In this document: positions 35,908 through 47,917 of the stretch, piece by piece
How the letters are laid out: every line of letters starts with the position of its first letter
How positions within the stretch are numbered: position 1 is the first letter of the stretch
DNA from: Oreohelix idahoensis
Taxonomy: Eukaryota > Mollusca > Gastropoda > Stylommatophora > Oreohelicidae
Direction: 5' to 3'
Length of the DNA: 64,000 nucleotides
Assembly: GCA_024509875.1 (NCBI GenBank)
Contig: JAMPIV010009925.1
Span: forward strand, 62,001 to 126,000
Position numbers and translations under genes: made by a program
Notes under the pieces: generated by a model
The model's database searches: none
What the model was told of the DNA's origin: nothing
Seen by the model: only the letters and a program-made list of their open reading frames with translations

Positions 35908-36249
35908 AATACCTATATTGCATACACATTATGCAAGCGAAGGAATTTCTGCCCAGCAATATCCCAAAGCATTTACATGTTGCACACAACTTCAGAATAT
36001 CACTTTAGGAACCAAAATCTGTAATTCATATTTTTTTCTGCTCCTAGTTAAACAATTCTTGTGGGCTGAGTCTCCTAGCTCAATTAGGTATTAAAATGAG
36101 TTTAATAAAAAGACTAAATCTGAAGTCAAATTGTTTCAGATGTGATGGACAAATAAAGCCACAATGCTCTGAAGAAGCACAGATAACCGCTGATCTATGA
36201 ACTTATTAACTATCAAACGATTCTGTTTATTTCATACTCACGGATTACC

Positions 36250-37260
36250 ATACCTGTCAACCTCCTGAGACAAAAATCTGTACGCCGGACCAAAAAAATC
36301 CTTACAAACACCCAAAAAATCCTTACGCAAAAAATATATTTAAAAATTATATGCAATAGAGTTTTAAAATGAGAAATGACATATACAAATCTATTAGCAT
36401 TTGAATTATTGTGATATAAAACATGCTAATAGTCTCATTTTGTTCTTTACATATAAAAAACTTAGTGATCATGAGGTACACTATTCTTTCGATGTACAGT
36501 GTTTTGTATTATAATCAACACATGCACTTTTAGCACTTTGCAGAATTGCATTTGTGGGAAATATTTCAACTAATAATCTTAGTAGACAAAGAGAATGATT
36601 AAAGTCTGAACAAATAAAGCAGCGAATCTCGAACGCTGGCATAAAGTAGGCCTACTCAACGCAAACAAACTTTTTTTTCTAGTTAAGTAGGGCCTACACA
36701 GAATATTATGTCAATTTATCGAAAATATATTGAAGGGCAAGATATAGGCCTAACTGGCCTAAGGCAGCGATTAAATTGAAACAAAGCAAAACAACAGCAA
36801 TATTTAACCAAGTTATAAGTACTTAACTTTTTTAAACAAAATGGTGTCGAAGTGTGGTGGCAAGCAAGCGTCGTCGTTGATAACAGGTAACTTTAAAAAT
36901 ACGTCATGTCACGCTGAAAACCAAAAGCGTTTGAGGCCGAATTCAAAGTGTTTGCCGAATTGTTGGGTATAAAAGGATTTGATTGGTTGCTGGGAGAGAC
37001 CTGTTTAAAAACGAACGCCGAGATTTCCGGAATTAAAAATAAAAAAAATTGGTTTTTAAAAAAAAACCTGTGCTAGAAAATTTTTTCTGATTTAAAATTT
37101 TAAAAAAACTTGGGTTGGAAAATATTTTTAGAATTTAAAAAAAAAAAATTGGGGGGGGGGGGGGGGAAAAATCCGTACAACGAGTCTGTACGGCTGTACA
37201 CTGCTAAAAGTATCATAAATCCGTACATTGTACGAAAAATTCGTACAGGTTGACAGGTAT
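36250..37260. mobile_element. 1 kb non-autonomous DNA transposon, hAT-like
   Basis: The ends are inverted repeats: ATACCTGTCAACCT on the left and its complement on the right. Flanks are GGATTACC (36242-36249) and GGATTACA (37261-37268), an 8-bp duplication with one mismatch. An 8-bp duplication points to hAT, but the ends are not a hAT signature I can verify. The interior is AT-rich, has a 16-G run at 37151-37166, and has CCGTAC repeats near both ends. There is no transposase. Confidence 0.72.
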
Positions 37261-37324
37261 GGATTACAACCTGAAAAACCTGCTCCACTACTGTTACTAG
37301 AGCTGACAAATTTGTCATTAACCA

Positions 37325-37593
37325 TCAGAGATTATTGCTAAATGAAGTATCAAAATGTGCCATACGCTGGTGACATCTTAATGTCTTCTCATAGGCAAAT
37401 GCTTTGGAACATACTGGGCACTGATAAGGTTTACAATTTAGGTGCTGTGCATTTATATGCCCCTCTAAATCTTGCTTAGCACCGAAACTCTTATTACAAA
37501 AATTACACGCAAAGCCTTTAGAGTGAGTCAGATTGTGACGACTGTCTGTGATAGGATGGAACGATTTTGATCCAAATTTTCGCTTACACAAAT
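37325..37593 (-). CDS. Alternative terminal zinc-finger exon 9 (two fingers)
   Basis: The acceptor is cttctgttttgttacag/AT, and the split codon G/AT gives Asp. It encodes 89 residues. Finger 1 is CNFCNKSFGAKQDLEGH plus INAQH, then the linker LNCKPY, and finger 2 is CPVCSKAFAYEKTLRCH with a second His four residues on (C2H2). About ten residues follow before the stop. A 1 kb hAT-like element lies directly 3' of the coding part (36250-37260), so the 3' UTR of this isoform may include transposon sequence. Confidence 0.87.
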
Positions 37594-37762
37594 CTGTAAC
37601 AAAACAGAAGGTGATATTATTGTTGACATCAGCAGTAAATACTGTTAACATCAAGATAAGTCTTTGACCAATCTTTTTGTGACATACTAGCAACCCTAAC
37701 AACCTAGCTTAATGATCCAATTTATACACTTTTTTAAAAATTAACAAGACAGATTTAACAAA

Positions 37763-38049
37763 CTAATACAGGAGACAAACTTTTTTGTGAAAATTATAAC
37801 TAGTCTTGTGAGAAAAACTACGCCTGCACTTTTCACAGCTGAAAGGTTTTGTATGTAGATGTCTTGCATTCACATGACCATCAAGATCTCTTTGGCTGCA
37901 AAATCGTTTGAGACAAAATGTGCAGACAAAATTTTTCAGTGCAGAATGCTTTCCAGATGCCCTATGTACTCGGTAATTATCAGATGACCACAAATTTTGC
38001 GAGTACAATGGCGGATTTGAATTTCTCACCCTGGACATTTTAGTAAGAT
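37763..38049 (-). CDS. Alternative terminal zinc-finger exon 10 (two fingers)
   Basis: The acceptor is ttaccctctacag/AT, and the split codon G/AT gives Asp. It encodes 95 residues. A basic lead of about 40 residues precedes finger 1 (CTFCLKRFCSQRDLDGH plus VNARH), the linker LHTKPF, and a C2HC finger 2 (CEKCRRSFSHKTSYNFH then KKVC). The stop is three residues after the last Cys. It is a textbook member of the two-finger group, lying only 169 bases upstream of the exon 9 acceptor. Confidence 0.87.
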
Positions 38050-38680
38050 CTGTAGAGGGTAAAAAAGTTTAATCAAAACAAAGCTTCAAAATGCAAACAG
38101 CAGGCTTTAACCAAATCAGCCAGGATGTACTATGATGAAAATACTAATCACCACAACACATACTCCTTGAACCAGCCTTATCCAGCACAGCAGGAGTGAA
38201 CTTGAATACAAAATTCTGGTGTTGTTCCGTTTTCCATATGTAAGATTTTCTCCTCAGATTTCACAAGCTGGTCACTGCAGCTGAAGTTCATGATACAAAT
38301 ATCTGCCCTGCCAGCACACACATTGTAAGATGATTTGAAACAATGTCTGAAGCAACGGTTCAGACTTCAAGTGTTTGAAATTTATAACACCCATACCAAA
38401 CATTAACACATTAGTTACAATTTAAACCTAGGGGGTGAAAAAAAAACCAAAACACTGGTAAATTATTCTTACAATCTAAATGCTGGTGGTGAATCAATGA
38501 CCTATTTAATTTTACAAAAGAAAAGGGAGTTGTCACACTCTGTAGCCCAGTTAGCAAAAATGGGTTTAAAAAATACACACCCGCAATCAATAAAAAATAT
38601 TTGTCATTTCAAATGTTATATTTCAAAATTCTACTCAATTTATAATGTAAATAGGTAGAAGTGCCAGAGTATCCCAATTT

Positions 38681-38898
38681 TTAATGTCTATACATCCTCT
38701 GATGTTTTCTCAAGTTTTGGAGATAGAAAAAAGATTTTAAACAACACGTGCATGTGAATGCTTTTATGCCCAAGTGTTGACTATTAATATGTCCATTCAT
38801 GTCGAGTTTGTTGACAAAGCGCTTAAAACAATATGTGCACTGATATCGCTTGTGCCGCTCCAATGAAGCAAGCGATGATTCGTTCGTTATCAGAAACT
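38681..38898 (-). CDS. Alternative terminal zinc-finger exon 11 (two fingers)
   Basis: The acceptor is tttctttctctccag/AG with a good pyrimidine tract, and the split codon G/AG gives Glu. At 72 residues it is the shortest of the set. Finger 1 is CTYCFKRFVNKLDMNGH plus INSQH. The linker reads LGIKAF, with Ala in place of the usual Pro. Finger 2 is CTCCLKSFFYLQNLRKH with a final His five residues further on (C2H2). The stop comes directly after the last His. A 296-bp GAA-tailed SINE sits in the intron just 5' of it (38951-39246). Confidence 0.86.
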
Positions 38899-38950
38899 CT
38901 GGAGAGAAAGAAAACATTAAATGTGATTTCCATGTCACTATACTGCTGAG

Positions 38951-39246
38951 ATTCTTCTTCTTCGTTCGTCCTGAAAAGGACATTGGTTGCGTTGTGTCCG
39001 TTTGCAGCAAAGCTGCGATATTTGCGCCTTTCGGCCGACACATCCGACTTCAGCACGGCATTTTTGGGACCAGGTTAGCCTTCCCTCTACTCACTCAGCC
39101 AGACTGCAGTGATGCAGCTTGTTTCCAGGACCACCACTTGGAGGTGGAGTAGGGACTTGGTCAGCTCTGGTTCTCTGACCCTGACGCAAGCAGTCTAGCT
39201 AACAGTCGCTAACTGCATTCCTCACTGTTGACGCGTCTTAGGTCCC
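38951..39246 (-). mobile_element. GAA-tailed SINE-like repeat, copy A
   Basis: An exact 11-bp duplication ATACTGCTGAG (38940-38950 and 39247-39257) brackets 296 bases in minus orientation, with the GAA tail at the 38951 end. It is the reverse complement of 54058-54364. It sits in the intron between zinc-finger exons 11 and 12. No coding frame and no convincing tRNA head were seen. Confidence 0.88.
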
Positions 39247-39286
39247 ATACTGCTGAGGTTATAGTGAGGGCACTGGCTGCTCAGAC

Positions 39287-39537
39287 TTAAATTAAGGGAT
39301 TCATCTTGCATTTTGCAAGATGCCTACTCAAACTCTGTCTATAAGAATAACCTAAATCACAATGCTTGCAGACAAATGGTTTTGTATTTAGGTGTACACT
39401 GTTTATGTGACCCTTGCAATCCGATTTATTTTGAAACTTTCTGTCACAGAAAGAACATGTATGACTCCATGTTGCAGAGCGAGAGCCAGCACTAAAGATG
39501 CCATCTCGTCTGGTACACATCCCATTCTGCAAGTAAT
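39287..39537 (-). CDS. Alternative terminal zinc-finger exon 12 (two fingers)
   Basis: The acceptor is gtccatttcccag/AT, and the split codon G/AT gives Asp. It encodes 83 residues. Finger 1 is CSFCDRKFQNKSDCKGH followed by INSVH, then the family linker LNTKPF, and finger 2 is C2HC (CKHCDLGYSYRQSLSRH then LAKC). The stop follows seven residues after the last zinc ligand. The acceptor is only 102 bases beyond the stop of exon 13, so an exon-13 transcript must either end within about 100 bases or read through this exon as 3' UTR. Confidence 0.86.
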
Positions 39538-39639
39538 CTGGGAAATGGACGGATGAGAAAATGTTCATAGATGCAAAACATGGGATGCCTGGGCTGGCCT
39601 GGCCTAAGTATCACTGTCTTATAAAGGTCGATATATGAT

Positions 39640-39989
39640 TCAACTGCTTCCTGACTCTGAAAAACGCACAGTGAGATTTGTTGGTGATAAGACATTTTGT
39701 GGATTGTTTTCACAGGTTCTTCGATGTCGGCTCAAATTTGTGGCATATGCAAACGACTTATCACAAAATTCACAACAGAATGGTTTTTGGTTCATGTGTG
39801 TATTTAAATGTCCAATATACTGATGTTTCACACGGAACACTTTTCCACACAAATGGCATGAAAAACTTTTGTTATTTGTGCTAGTGAAGTACTCAAGGTG
39901 TGAAGTTCCAATCATATTGATGATAGAAGAATTATGTTCCTCTGAAGCTAGAGCAATAAATTTTTTTAAACTTCGATCATCCAGACATG
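39640..39989 (-). CDS. Alternative terminal zinc-finger exon 13 (two fingers)
   Basis: This exon lies nearest the shared exon, about 10.9 kb away. The acceptor is ttctttttctacag/CA, and the split codon G/CA gives Ala. It encodes 116 residues: an unstructured lead of about 50 residues, then finger 1 (CHLCGKVFRVKHQYIGH, with an H-x3-H spacing that is shorter than the H-x4-H of its siblings) and finger 2 of C2HC type (CEFCDKSFAYATNLSRH ending RRTC). The short inter-finger linker contains NQKP. After the fingers come about 20 residues and a stop. It is likely DNA-binding and used only as a last exon. The start is set by the acceptor rather than by the ATG inside the exon. Confidence 0.85.
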
Positions 39990-42900
39990 CTGTAGAAAAA
40001 GAAATGTGTATACATGCATTACAGGTTGAATCAGCTGCTCATTTAACAAGGCCTTCAAAGGACAGCTGATGGCAAAATCAGGTAGATCACACATTAACTC
40101 CCTCAGTTAATCAAAACCAGTCAGACACTGAAGGGACATTCACCAGAATTCACAAGTACTAAACAAGATCATTTTATGCCAGTTTCATAAGGTTGCAACT
40201 GTTCACATGAAATTTTAAGCTGCCACAAACATGAAAAATTTCTATATACAAAATCCACTTGCATTTGTAATAAAGTATGTCTGACTATATGAAAATTATA
40301 ATGTGACACTATTTAAAATAACTGATGCTACATATAGTTTCATATACCATCCACCAGATTCACAAATGCCAAAATACTACTGGTGGCTAAGTTTGTCATA
40401 CTCTGTCTTGTGCTAGATTTTTAAAATCACACCCGAGATGTTACTGCAACCCCACCTGAAAACCTAACAGAAAAGATGTAGCCCACAGAAAATTATTGTA
40501 CGGTCAGGAGGCAAACCAGACAGAACTTTCCTCTCTATTTTGTGCTGGTGTAAAAGCTGATCCATGATACAAAAGACAGAATTACTCTGCAAACACTAGC
40601 ACCTAAAGACATCATGCTAGAACATACTATTCTCTCAAAATATAATTAGATATTTCTAGTAAAAGCATCTGTTAAAAAGGCCTGTAAATGTGTCTCATAT
40701 TCCATATTCAAAAACTTGAAACAAGAAGAAGCTACTGATAAAGTTGAAACGGAAGCCTGGAATTTGTAACCAGGACTTTTAAAATCAGCTCTACTAAATG
40801 CAAATTTAGATCATAAAGGAAATAGCCCATCCTGATTCTGCAATTCTGATGGTATGTTGACATTTCTGGCCTTTATCTTTCCATCCTATCTAGAACGATC
40901 TTATCTGGTGCGTACAGCAAACTATTAGATTCTTTAAGTGTCAAAAGACCTGCGTCCACATGATGCATAATGATTTTGTTGTCAGGTTTAGGCACTGGGC
41001 ATTCATTTACCTTTTAGTCCAACCACAGTATCTTCATCAAGGTACTCGACCATACATCCTTTCTCATAGTTGTTTAAAAGACTAAGGTGTGAATGTGAAA
41101 CTGTTCCTAAAAACTAGTGCATGAATTCAACCCTATGACTACAACTAAGTGTACTGATATCAGATGTCTTTTTCCCCCCTCTGGGGAGGAGAAGGTGGAC
41201 AGAATAAGAAACAAAAGTCTGCTTTTCATTACACAAATCTATTAAAATACTGACTTTTCAACGCAAATTTTGACAATAACAATTTGAAAGCCTGACAAGA
41301 GTCAATGAGTCACTCCCTTAACATCCCCCCACCCTTTGTGGGTTCAGATGAAGTATACATGAATAGGTATGTCCTGAAAAGTACTCATGGACAATACACG
41401 TTTATTTCTTTATCTCTAAAACAATTTTCCCCTTAAACGAACCTCTTGTCGACTCCAAACTGTTAATTGTTAAGGCCAAAACCAGATATAATGGGAACCA
41501 TGTGAACTTCTGAGTTTACCACCTGCCAGCCCAGGCCCTCTCCAACAACAAACAAAGTAATCAAAGGACATGGGTGAATGTATGAATCTGCATGAGATAC
41601 TTTAATGCTCAAGTTTCTGATTTAATATTTTATGTAAAGCACTCACATTCACCTTTGTCATTTGTGTTATCAGACATAAAATGAAAGTAACCATATTAAG
41701 ACTATTTATTCTGCATTAAAAGAAGGGGGCAAAGCAAAGTACTTTCTGGTACCTTTCATTTAATTCTTCACTGCTACTAGGAAAGCAATGACATTATTTT
41801 TTAACTTCCATGCCTGTAAAACTTTACAAACACTGACTGCTAAAATATGCAACTTCAGCAGATTATTTGGAACATAAATATAATTACATTTACAGAAAGT
41901 CCTGCTTTGTACCCTGCTTTATGTATGTGAACAGGGAGGAATGTCAACAGCTAAAGAGATAAATCCATTATCTAGTAGGCATTTTCATCAATATGAGTAA
42001 ATACAACTTGATAATAAATTTAAATATCTACCCACTATCTTCATACTTCTAGTAAATCCTCAAACTCGCATTTTATGTAGTACCTCCTGAATGTAATTAT
42101 ACTGTGATTTTTGTCTTTGTTAAAAATTGCTTTCCAAACTTTTGCAGACCACAGACTGTGTAAGTACTTGTCACACTTTCCATAACCATTTCACATTGAA
42201 ATAGTTTTCTGACTTAACTTATGTTGTTCAGATTTCTTGTAATGCAGTAAACAAGTCTTTTATTTACAGTATTTTATTCTTGACATTCTTCACAGCTGGG
42301 TTAAGTCTGCTTTAGGTGCTTGTAGGCCCCAGCATTTACTGGTTGCATTATACCGATTACATTTTTTAGTGCCCATGTGATGTGGTGATGTCCTAGGTCT
42401 TCACGTGTTTTCCATCCTGCAGGATATCTAACATGTCAACATGGGACCTGGTAATATCCATGCTGCTTTATATATTCTTTTATGTGGAAACATGCTTCCT
42501 CCTATAGCCAGAAGTTCATGAATATTTCTCCATTTCCACTCACTTTCCCAAGTTTCTGTTTAATTTTCACAATCACTTCAAAGCCGCTGTTGTCTGTTCC
42601 CATCTCTGCACTTAATTACCCATCAAAATTGTATTGTCCTTTCTTCTCTTTTTTATTCTGCCCAGTTTGGAGATTTTCCTACTTAAAAAAAAGTGGGTTA
42701 GCAGCCCAGACTCCTGTCGGCTTTCTCTAGGCTGAATCACGAACCTCCTTAACAGTACCTTCTTTCGTCTTGGATAGCCCAGGTGAATTATTTAACTTAT
42801 TTGCTTTGGCTGACTTATCCCTCAATAAACATAAAGACAAGCTGATTCAAGTCACCAGAGGCCACAGGAAACAGACATGGCTGTCAATGCCAGTCGGCAC

Positions 42901-43820
42901 ATCAATCAATGGTGATGATGTTATACGATAGTAATACCATTTGTTTGGAACTGTTTAAATAATGTTTAATGGTCACTACTAATGACCCCATAGTAAAATT
43001 TGCTCTTGTTCAAATACCTATTTTGTCACTCTTGTGTATATCAGTGATAATCTCTTAAAATTATTACCACTGTCATTGAAAAAACTTTTGGAAAGTGTAA
43101 AGAAAGTTTTTTTTGGACAGTGTAAAAGAAAGTTTTTGATTTTGACGTGTCTCCCTGTTCACTTGTTTTCAATCATAAAGATCCATTTACATTGATAAAG
43201 TGTATGCAATGTTTTGTAATAATCTGAAAGAAAATGCAATGTTAATTTTGGGTCCTTCTGCAATAAGTGGAATTTTAAAAATAAGTTCCTAAGTAATTTA
43301 TTTGTTTAATTTTAATTCACTCACAAGTTGACTGGAACAAATAAGATTTATAGTAATTACCACATACAGTGAAACTACCCTATTAAGCTGTAAATTGGTG
43401 CTGTTACACGTTATTTGCACATGAGGTCACCAATAGTTGCCAGCATACTTGTATATCAAACCAGACTACATTTTATTTCTGTGTTGTGTTCTGAAAGTGT
43501 CACATCTAAAACTGGCATTGAAGGTGTCTCTCACCATCAGTAAAGGGTCTGGATAATCATTGCTACCTTGAAGACAAAGAATATACACACAACCACTGGT
43601 AACAGCTCAAAAACTTTAGGAAAGATCTTGGACAAAGCATTACTGTAACAGCAGAAAATATAAGTGGATAACAAGAGACCACCAAAAAAAAAAAAATTAA
43701 GAAAGATTAGATGGTAAATTTAACGATAGCAAAACCAGAAAATCTAGGACTATGACATTTACTTAGTAGCAAAGAATTTAAGAGGAATTAAAACTGACAA
43801 AAGAAATAAACTGACAAGCT
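39990..43820. other. Intron 5' of zinc-finger exon 13
   Basis: No gene is recognised. The sequence is AT-rich with ordinary complexity. The 82-codon frame at 42482-42730 shows no domain. Confidence 0.4.
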
Positions 43821-44199
43821 GGCGAGAGAGGCAGAGGAAGCTGCAACCAAAGAAAATATGAAAAGTCTCTATAGAAGCGCAAAGAAAGTCAACAGATAAA
43901 AACAAGACCAGAAATACAAAAATTATTCAGCAACATAAAACAGAGGAGATGGTGCTTTACTCTGGAAGAGAGGATGGTTGGCACAGTGAGGCGTGGCCAT
44001 CATCCTAAAAAAAGAAAGGTCGTTATTTGAATGGAAACCAATCAACAACAGACTAATGGAAGCGAGACTGAATGGGAGATTCACCGGCATCACCATAATA
44101 CTACGCACTGGTGGATGACAGTGGCAGAGAGGCCAGGGATGGCTTTTATCAGCAACTACAAAAGGAGATGGAAACTACACCAAGGGTAAGTTTACCAGG

Positions 44200-44478
44200 G
44201 CAGAGGCCTGATAGGCCTACTCTTTATGATTTTCAACTGCTGTGGGATTTTTAACGTGAGCAACTTGCACGCAGGACCCCCTATTTTTTTGCCTTTATTC
44301 AAGAAGGCTAGGCATTTTATCTCACTGACGGGGAGGGGGATGACATTATTAGGACCACTGGTTCTGAAAAAAAAAAATTATATAAATTAGATTCCCTCAA
44401 CTGGGAATCGAACCTGGTACCTCTTGAAATCGAGGCGGGCGCCATACCTCTTAGCTACTCCGACCCCAATGTCATCAC
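44200..44478 (-). mobile_element. tRNA-derived SINE, second family
   Basis: An imperfect 10-bp duplication (GTTTACCAGG at 44190-44199, GTTGACCAGG at 44479-44488) brackets 279 bases. On the minus strand the head has box A (TAGCTAAGAGG) and box B (GGTTCGATTCC). The body includes CACGTTAAAAATCCCACAGC. The head and body differ from the SINE at 15095. It inserted into the LINE copy. Confidence 0.75.
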
Positions 44479-45449
44479 GTTGACCAGGATTCAGTGTCCT
44501 TTCAACGATGTATAGGGAAGCTGGTGAAGCGTACTTGGGATTCCGGGGAAGGAGGATGCGGGATTGGATGGCACCCGCGCGTTGAAAATCATGAGGATGA
44601 GAGGGGAGATCGGTGGAAGGAAATCAGAAGCAGGGTCCCCTAGGTTTGAGGAAATATATACTGAGCTGTGCGATCAGCTCAGCATGGAGGTGGAACATCG
44701 GACCCGAGCGGACAAAGGGAATTTCCTAGAAGACCTTGCAGGATGAGGAGGGACACACAGAGCACTGTGTATAGGATAACAAGGGCCATCCGTGGAAAAG
44801 GGGGTGCAGGCAGTATTGCACTGGTAAAATACAGGCATGGAAATCTTGTCACCACAGAGCGGAGCACTTCAGAGAGACACTCAATAAGACACCTGCTGAA
44901 CATGCCTGAGGCTGACCTGGATATCAATGCAGCTGTTCCAAGAAAGGAAGAGGTCATCAGGGCTATCAGAGTGTTGAAGAATGGGAGAGCTCCTGGTCAC
45001 GACAACTTAAGCTCAGAGCTATTTAAAACTGATCCTGAACCATCAGCAGAGCTCTTAGAACCGCTTTTTTGCAAGGGCCTGGCAAACGGAGACAACACCA
45101 ATTGAATGGAAGAAAGGAACAATTATCAAATAACCAAAGGGGGAAGTGACCTCGCAGACTGCGATGGCTGGAGGTGTTGGCATCCCCTGAGTTCCCAGCA
45201 AAATATTGGGCAGGATAATTATCCACATAATCTCAAAAGCAGTAGATCGTGAACTGAGGAGGGAAAAGGTGGGATTCAGAAGGAACAAAGATGTGCAGAT
45301 CATGTCTTCACCCTCGAGAACATGGTGGAGCAGTGCTCAGATTGGCAGAGAGAACTATATATAAACACTGTCAATTTTGAAAAGGCTTTAGACAGCATAC
45401 GTAGGCATAGCTAGCTTTTGGAAAATACTGAAGGCTTATGGGATCCCTC

Positions 45450-45706
45450 ACTGGCTTCCTAGCTCGGTGGTCTATGGTTCAATCCCCAGTTGAGGTGGGA
45501 TTTTTTAGACCACAAACGGCTCCGGGGTCGACCCAGCCTCATGAATTGGGTACCAGAACAACTCTGGGAAGGTTTAGGCGGCCGGCGTGATGCTGACCAC
45601 ATCACCCCTAGTGTGCCGATGGTCAAGAAAATATGGGCCTAACACCGTATTCCCAATATGCCTCAATAGTTGTGTAATGGGATCCTTTACCTTTTTTTTT
45701 TTTAAT
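45450..45706 (+). mobile_element. tRNA-derived SINE, 5' truncated copy
   Basis: It matches 15124-15373 from ACTGGCTTCCTAGCTC to the CCTTTACC tail, followed by a T run. It lacks box A. It is flanked by GGGATCCCT and GGAATCCCT, a near-exact 9-bp duplication, and splits the LINE RT frame. Confidence 0.8.
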
Positions 45707-46085
45707 GGAATCCCTAGCTGTATTGTTTCCATCATAAAAAGCCTCTGTGCTAGCTTTGCATGCAGTGTTGGGCAGAGCAACCTTACTTTCGAAGTGAAGG
45801 CAGGTGTCCGGCGGAGATGCCCCTGGTCAACCACTGTTTCTGGCTATCGTGGTCTGGACAGCGGAGGATGCCTCTAGAGGAATGGGAGGGATAGCATTCA
45901 CCACACTGGAGAATCTAGAATAGGCAGACGACACTGCACTACTCTCACATTCATATCAGCACATCCAGGGGAAAACGGACAGACTGAGTGGATACAGCCA
46001 ACAGGTGGGACTGAACATCGATCTGGAGAAGACACAGGTCATGGCACTCAATGTGATAAACCCTGAGCTCATATCTAGGAAGCAT

Positions 46086-47273
46086 GGCAGTGGTCTTATT
46101 CTTTTCTTTAACAACTTTTCGACAGAAAGAAAGACTTAACATATGGAGATGGGAATTGGAGACTAGCCTACAGAAAAAAGATACAGAATGAGACTGGATT
46201 AATGCAACAAGATTGATGGGCTTGTATGAACTAGCTGAAGGCATCTGCTTCACATGGAGCTGAATGATGGTGATGCTTTATTGTATTTTAAATATGTAGA
46301 TACGTTTACAGCAATAATAATTTTCATCATGTAAAAATATATTTACTTAGAACTCTATGTAAGCTAATATGTACACGTGGAGCGATTTAATAACCTGTTA
46401 TTTAAGGTTCTGCAATGAACAACAACTCTATATGTGCAAACCTAAATCAGTGACAGCGTTTAATAAATGTTTCCACTGCAATTATGTATGTGGGTAACTA
46501 TCAAATTCATTACTTCAAAAAAAATGAAAAAAAAGGATAAATTGCAATACAAGTTTCTAAATTAAAAATTTTCTATAATGATTAACCTGAATGGTAGGAA
46601 CCCAAAACTATCATTGCTATCCAAATATAAATAATGTCCACACATTGTACAGTACCTTAGGAATTCTCAAGATTGTAGTTTTCTAGTAATTTATCATTCT
46701 GATATTACATTATCATTTTTTTTTTTTAATATTCAGGACTCATGATGTGTCTCAAAGTATTTTAATTTTCATGTAGTTAAAAAGATGCACTCCAAATATG
46801 ATTCACGATTTCTTGTTAAAAAAGACAAACATATACTACGTTCAACAAAGTTTACCTCATACTGGCAAAAATATGATTATGGAACATAATGGTTTGTTTT
46901 TTTAGCTTTCAGTAGATCCATTGCTGTTTGCCCTGCCATTTTGTCAAGCCATCAATTTAAGTGTCATAAATATTAATATTTCAAGCAGATGAAATCAAAC
47001 ATTAAACCCTCCCGAATTTTATCTCAAACATATCCATGTCAAATGATAAAGCTATATGATCATTCTCCATTTCTTTCATGACCAGGTCAGGTATTATCCG
47101 CACTAATGTTTAATATTCCATACTAAGTCCGTAGTATAAGCAGGGTAAATCTCAGTACAGTATTAATATGACATTCCTGTTCTAACAGAACAGAACCTTT
47201 AATTAGTTTTGGTTTTTCCCAAATTATATGTACTTATTCATCCATTGCGCCGACATAAAATACAAACTACAAT
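46086..47273. other. Intronic stretch, nothing recognised
   Basis: AT-rich with homopolymer runs. No repeat shared with other parts of the window was noticed. Confidence 0.4.
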
Positions 47274-47285
47274 GTTACTGGTATC

Positions 47286-47702
47286 TTCTTCTTCTTCTTT
47301 GATCCATAACCACCAACCGTCAAAGCAGTCAGTGGCCATCACGCCTGATAGCGTCTTGTAGGGCAACAACAAATTGATTCCACTTTGCTCGGTCGGCGGC
47401 CATCCTTCGTACAGTGCCCCAACTGTGGTTCATTCTTTGCATTTTCAGCTTCCATAGTTCTCCGCCAAGTTGTTTTTGGTCGGCCTCTCTTTCGCTTTCC
47501 CTCGGGGGTCCATAGCATAGCTGTTCTTGTGATGGTATCAGGGTCCCTTCTGAGGACGTGGCCAACCCAACTCCAGCGTCTGCCAGCTATGATGGTGTGC
47601 ATGTCCTCCTGGTTACTCCGAATAAGTAGTTCTTGGTTGCTGATGGTGTTTGGCCAAAAGATTCGGAGAATTTTCCTTAGGCAGATTGTGTGGAAGGAGG
47701 AC
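47286..47702 (-). mobile_element. GAA-tailed LINE, copy 3 (3' end only)
   Basis: An exact 12-bp duplication GTTACTGGTATC (47274-47285 and 47703-47714) brackets 417 bases. The minus strand encodes the C-terminal part (RKILRIFWPNTISNQEL, AGRRWSWVGHVLRRDPD, RGRPKTTWRRTMEAE) and ends GGATCAAAGAAGAAGAAG. The frame is open across the fragment, so this is a fairly young truncated copy. Confidence 0.92.
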
Positions 47703-47917
47703 GTTACTGGTATCAAACTAACAATATTAACCACTTTCTATCCTTTGCACATCGCAGCTCCCCTAATAAGGAGTTTGGATGCCAGTGATATTTGAAGGTG
47801 CCTGGAGAATAATGGTTCCGTTTTTTAATTATGAAAGCTGTTTATATATTTTAAGGATGGCCTCACTTATAAAGAGCAGAAAGGAACTGATGAAAGCCCA
47901 CGTAGTACACATGAATT

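Larger units (their letters stand above)
43822..46085 (+). mobile_element. GAA-LINE family, copy 2 (composite, interrupted)
   Basis: A plus-strand LINE in pieces. 43822-43895 reads AEEAATKENMKSLYRSAKKV (linker-like). 43945-44190 is endonuclease-like (LYSGREDGWHSE, GVAIILKK, FEWKPINNRLMEARLNGRF, DGFYQQLQKEMETTP). A SINE interrupts at 44200-44478. 44600-45430 is the RT start (KEEVIRAIRVLKNGRAPGH and RDQLRAI-type fragments). A second SINE interrupts at 45450-45706, and the RT middle follows to about 46085 (SNLTFEVKAGVRRRCPWSTT). The linker piece preceding the endonuclease suggests rearrangement or two copies. It has many stops and frameshifts and is inactive. Confidence 0.65.

Noticed and set aside
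18752..39989. Zinc-finger exons as 13 independent small genes
   Set aside because: None has a convincing own start region. The fingers begin shortly after phase-matched acceptors and several exons' first in-frame ATG or GTG falls inside or upstream of the acceptor.
44395..44470. tRNA-like sequence with box A and box B on the minus strand
   Set aside because: It is the head of a 279-bp SINE with a body, tail and target duplication, not a stand-alone tRNA gene.
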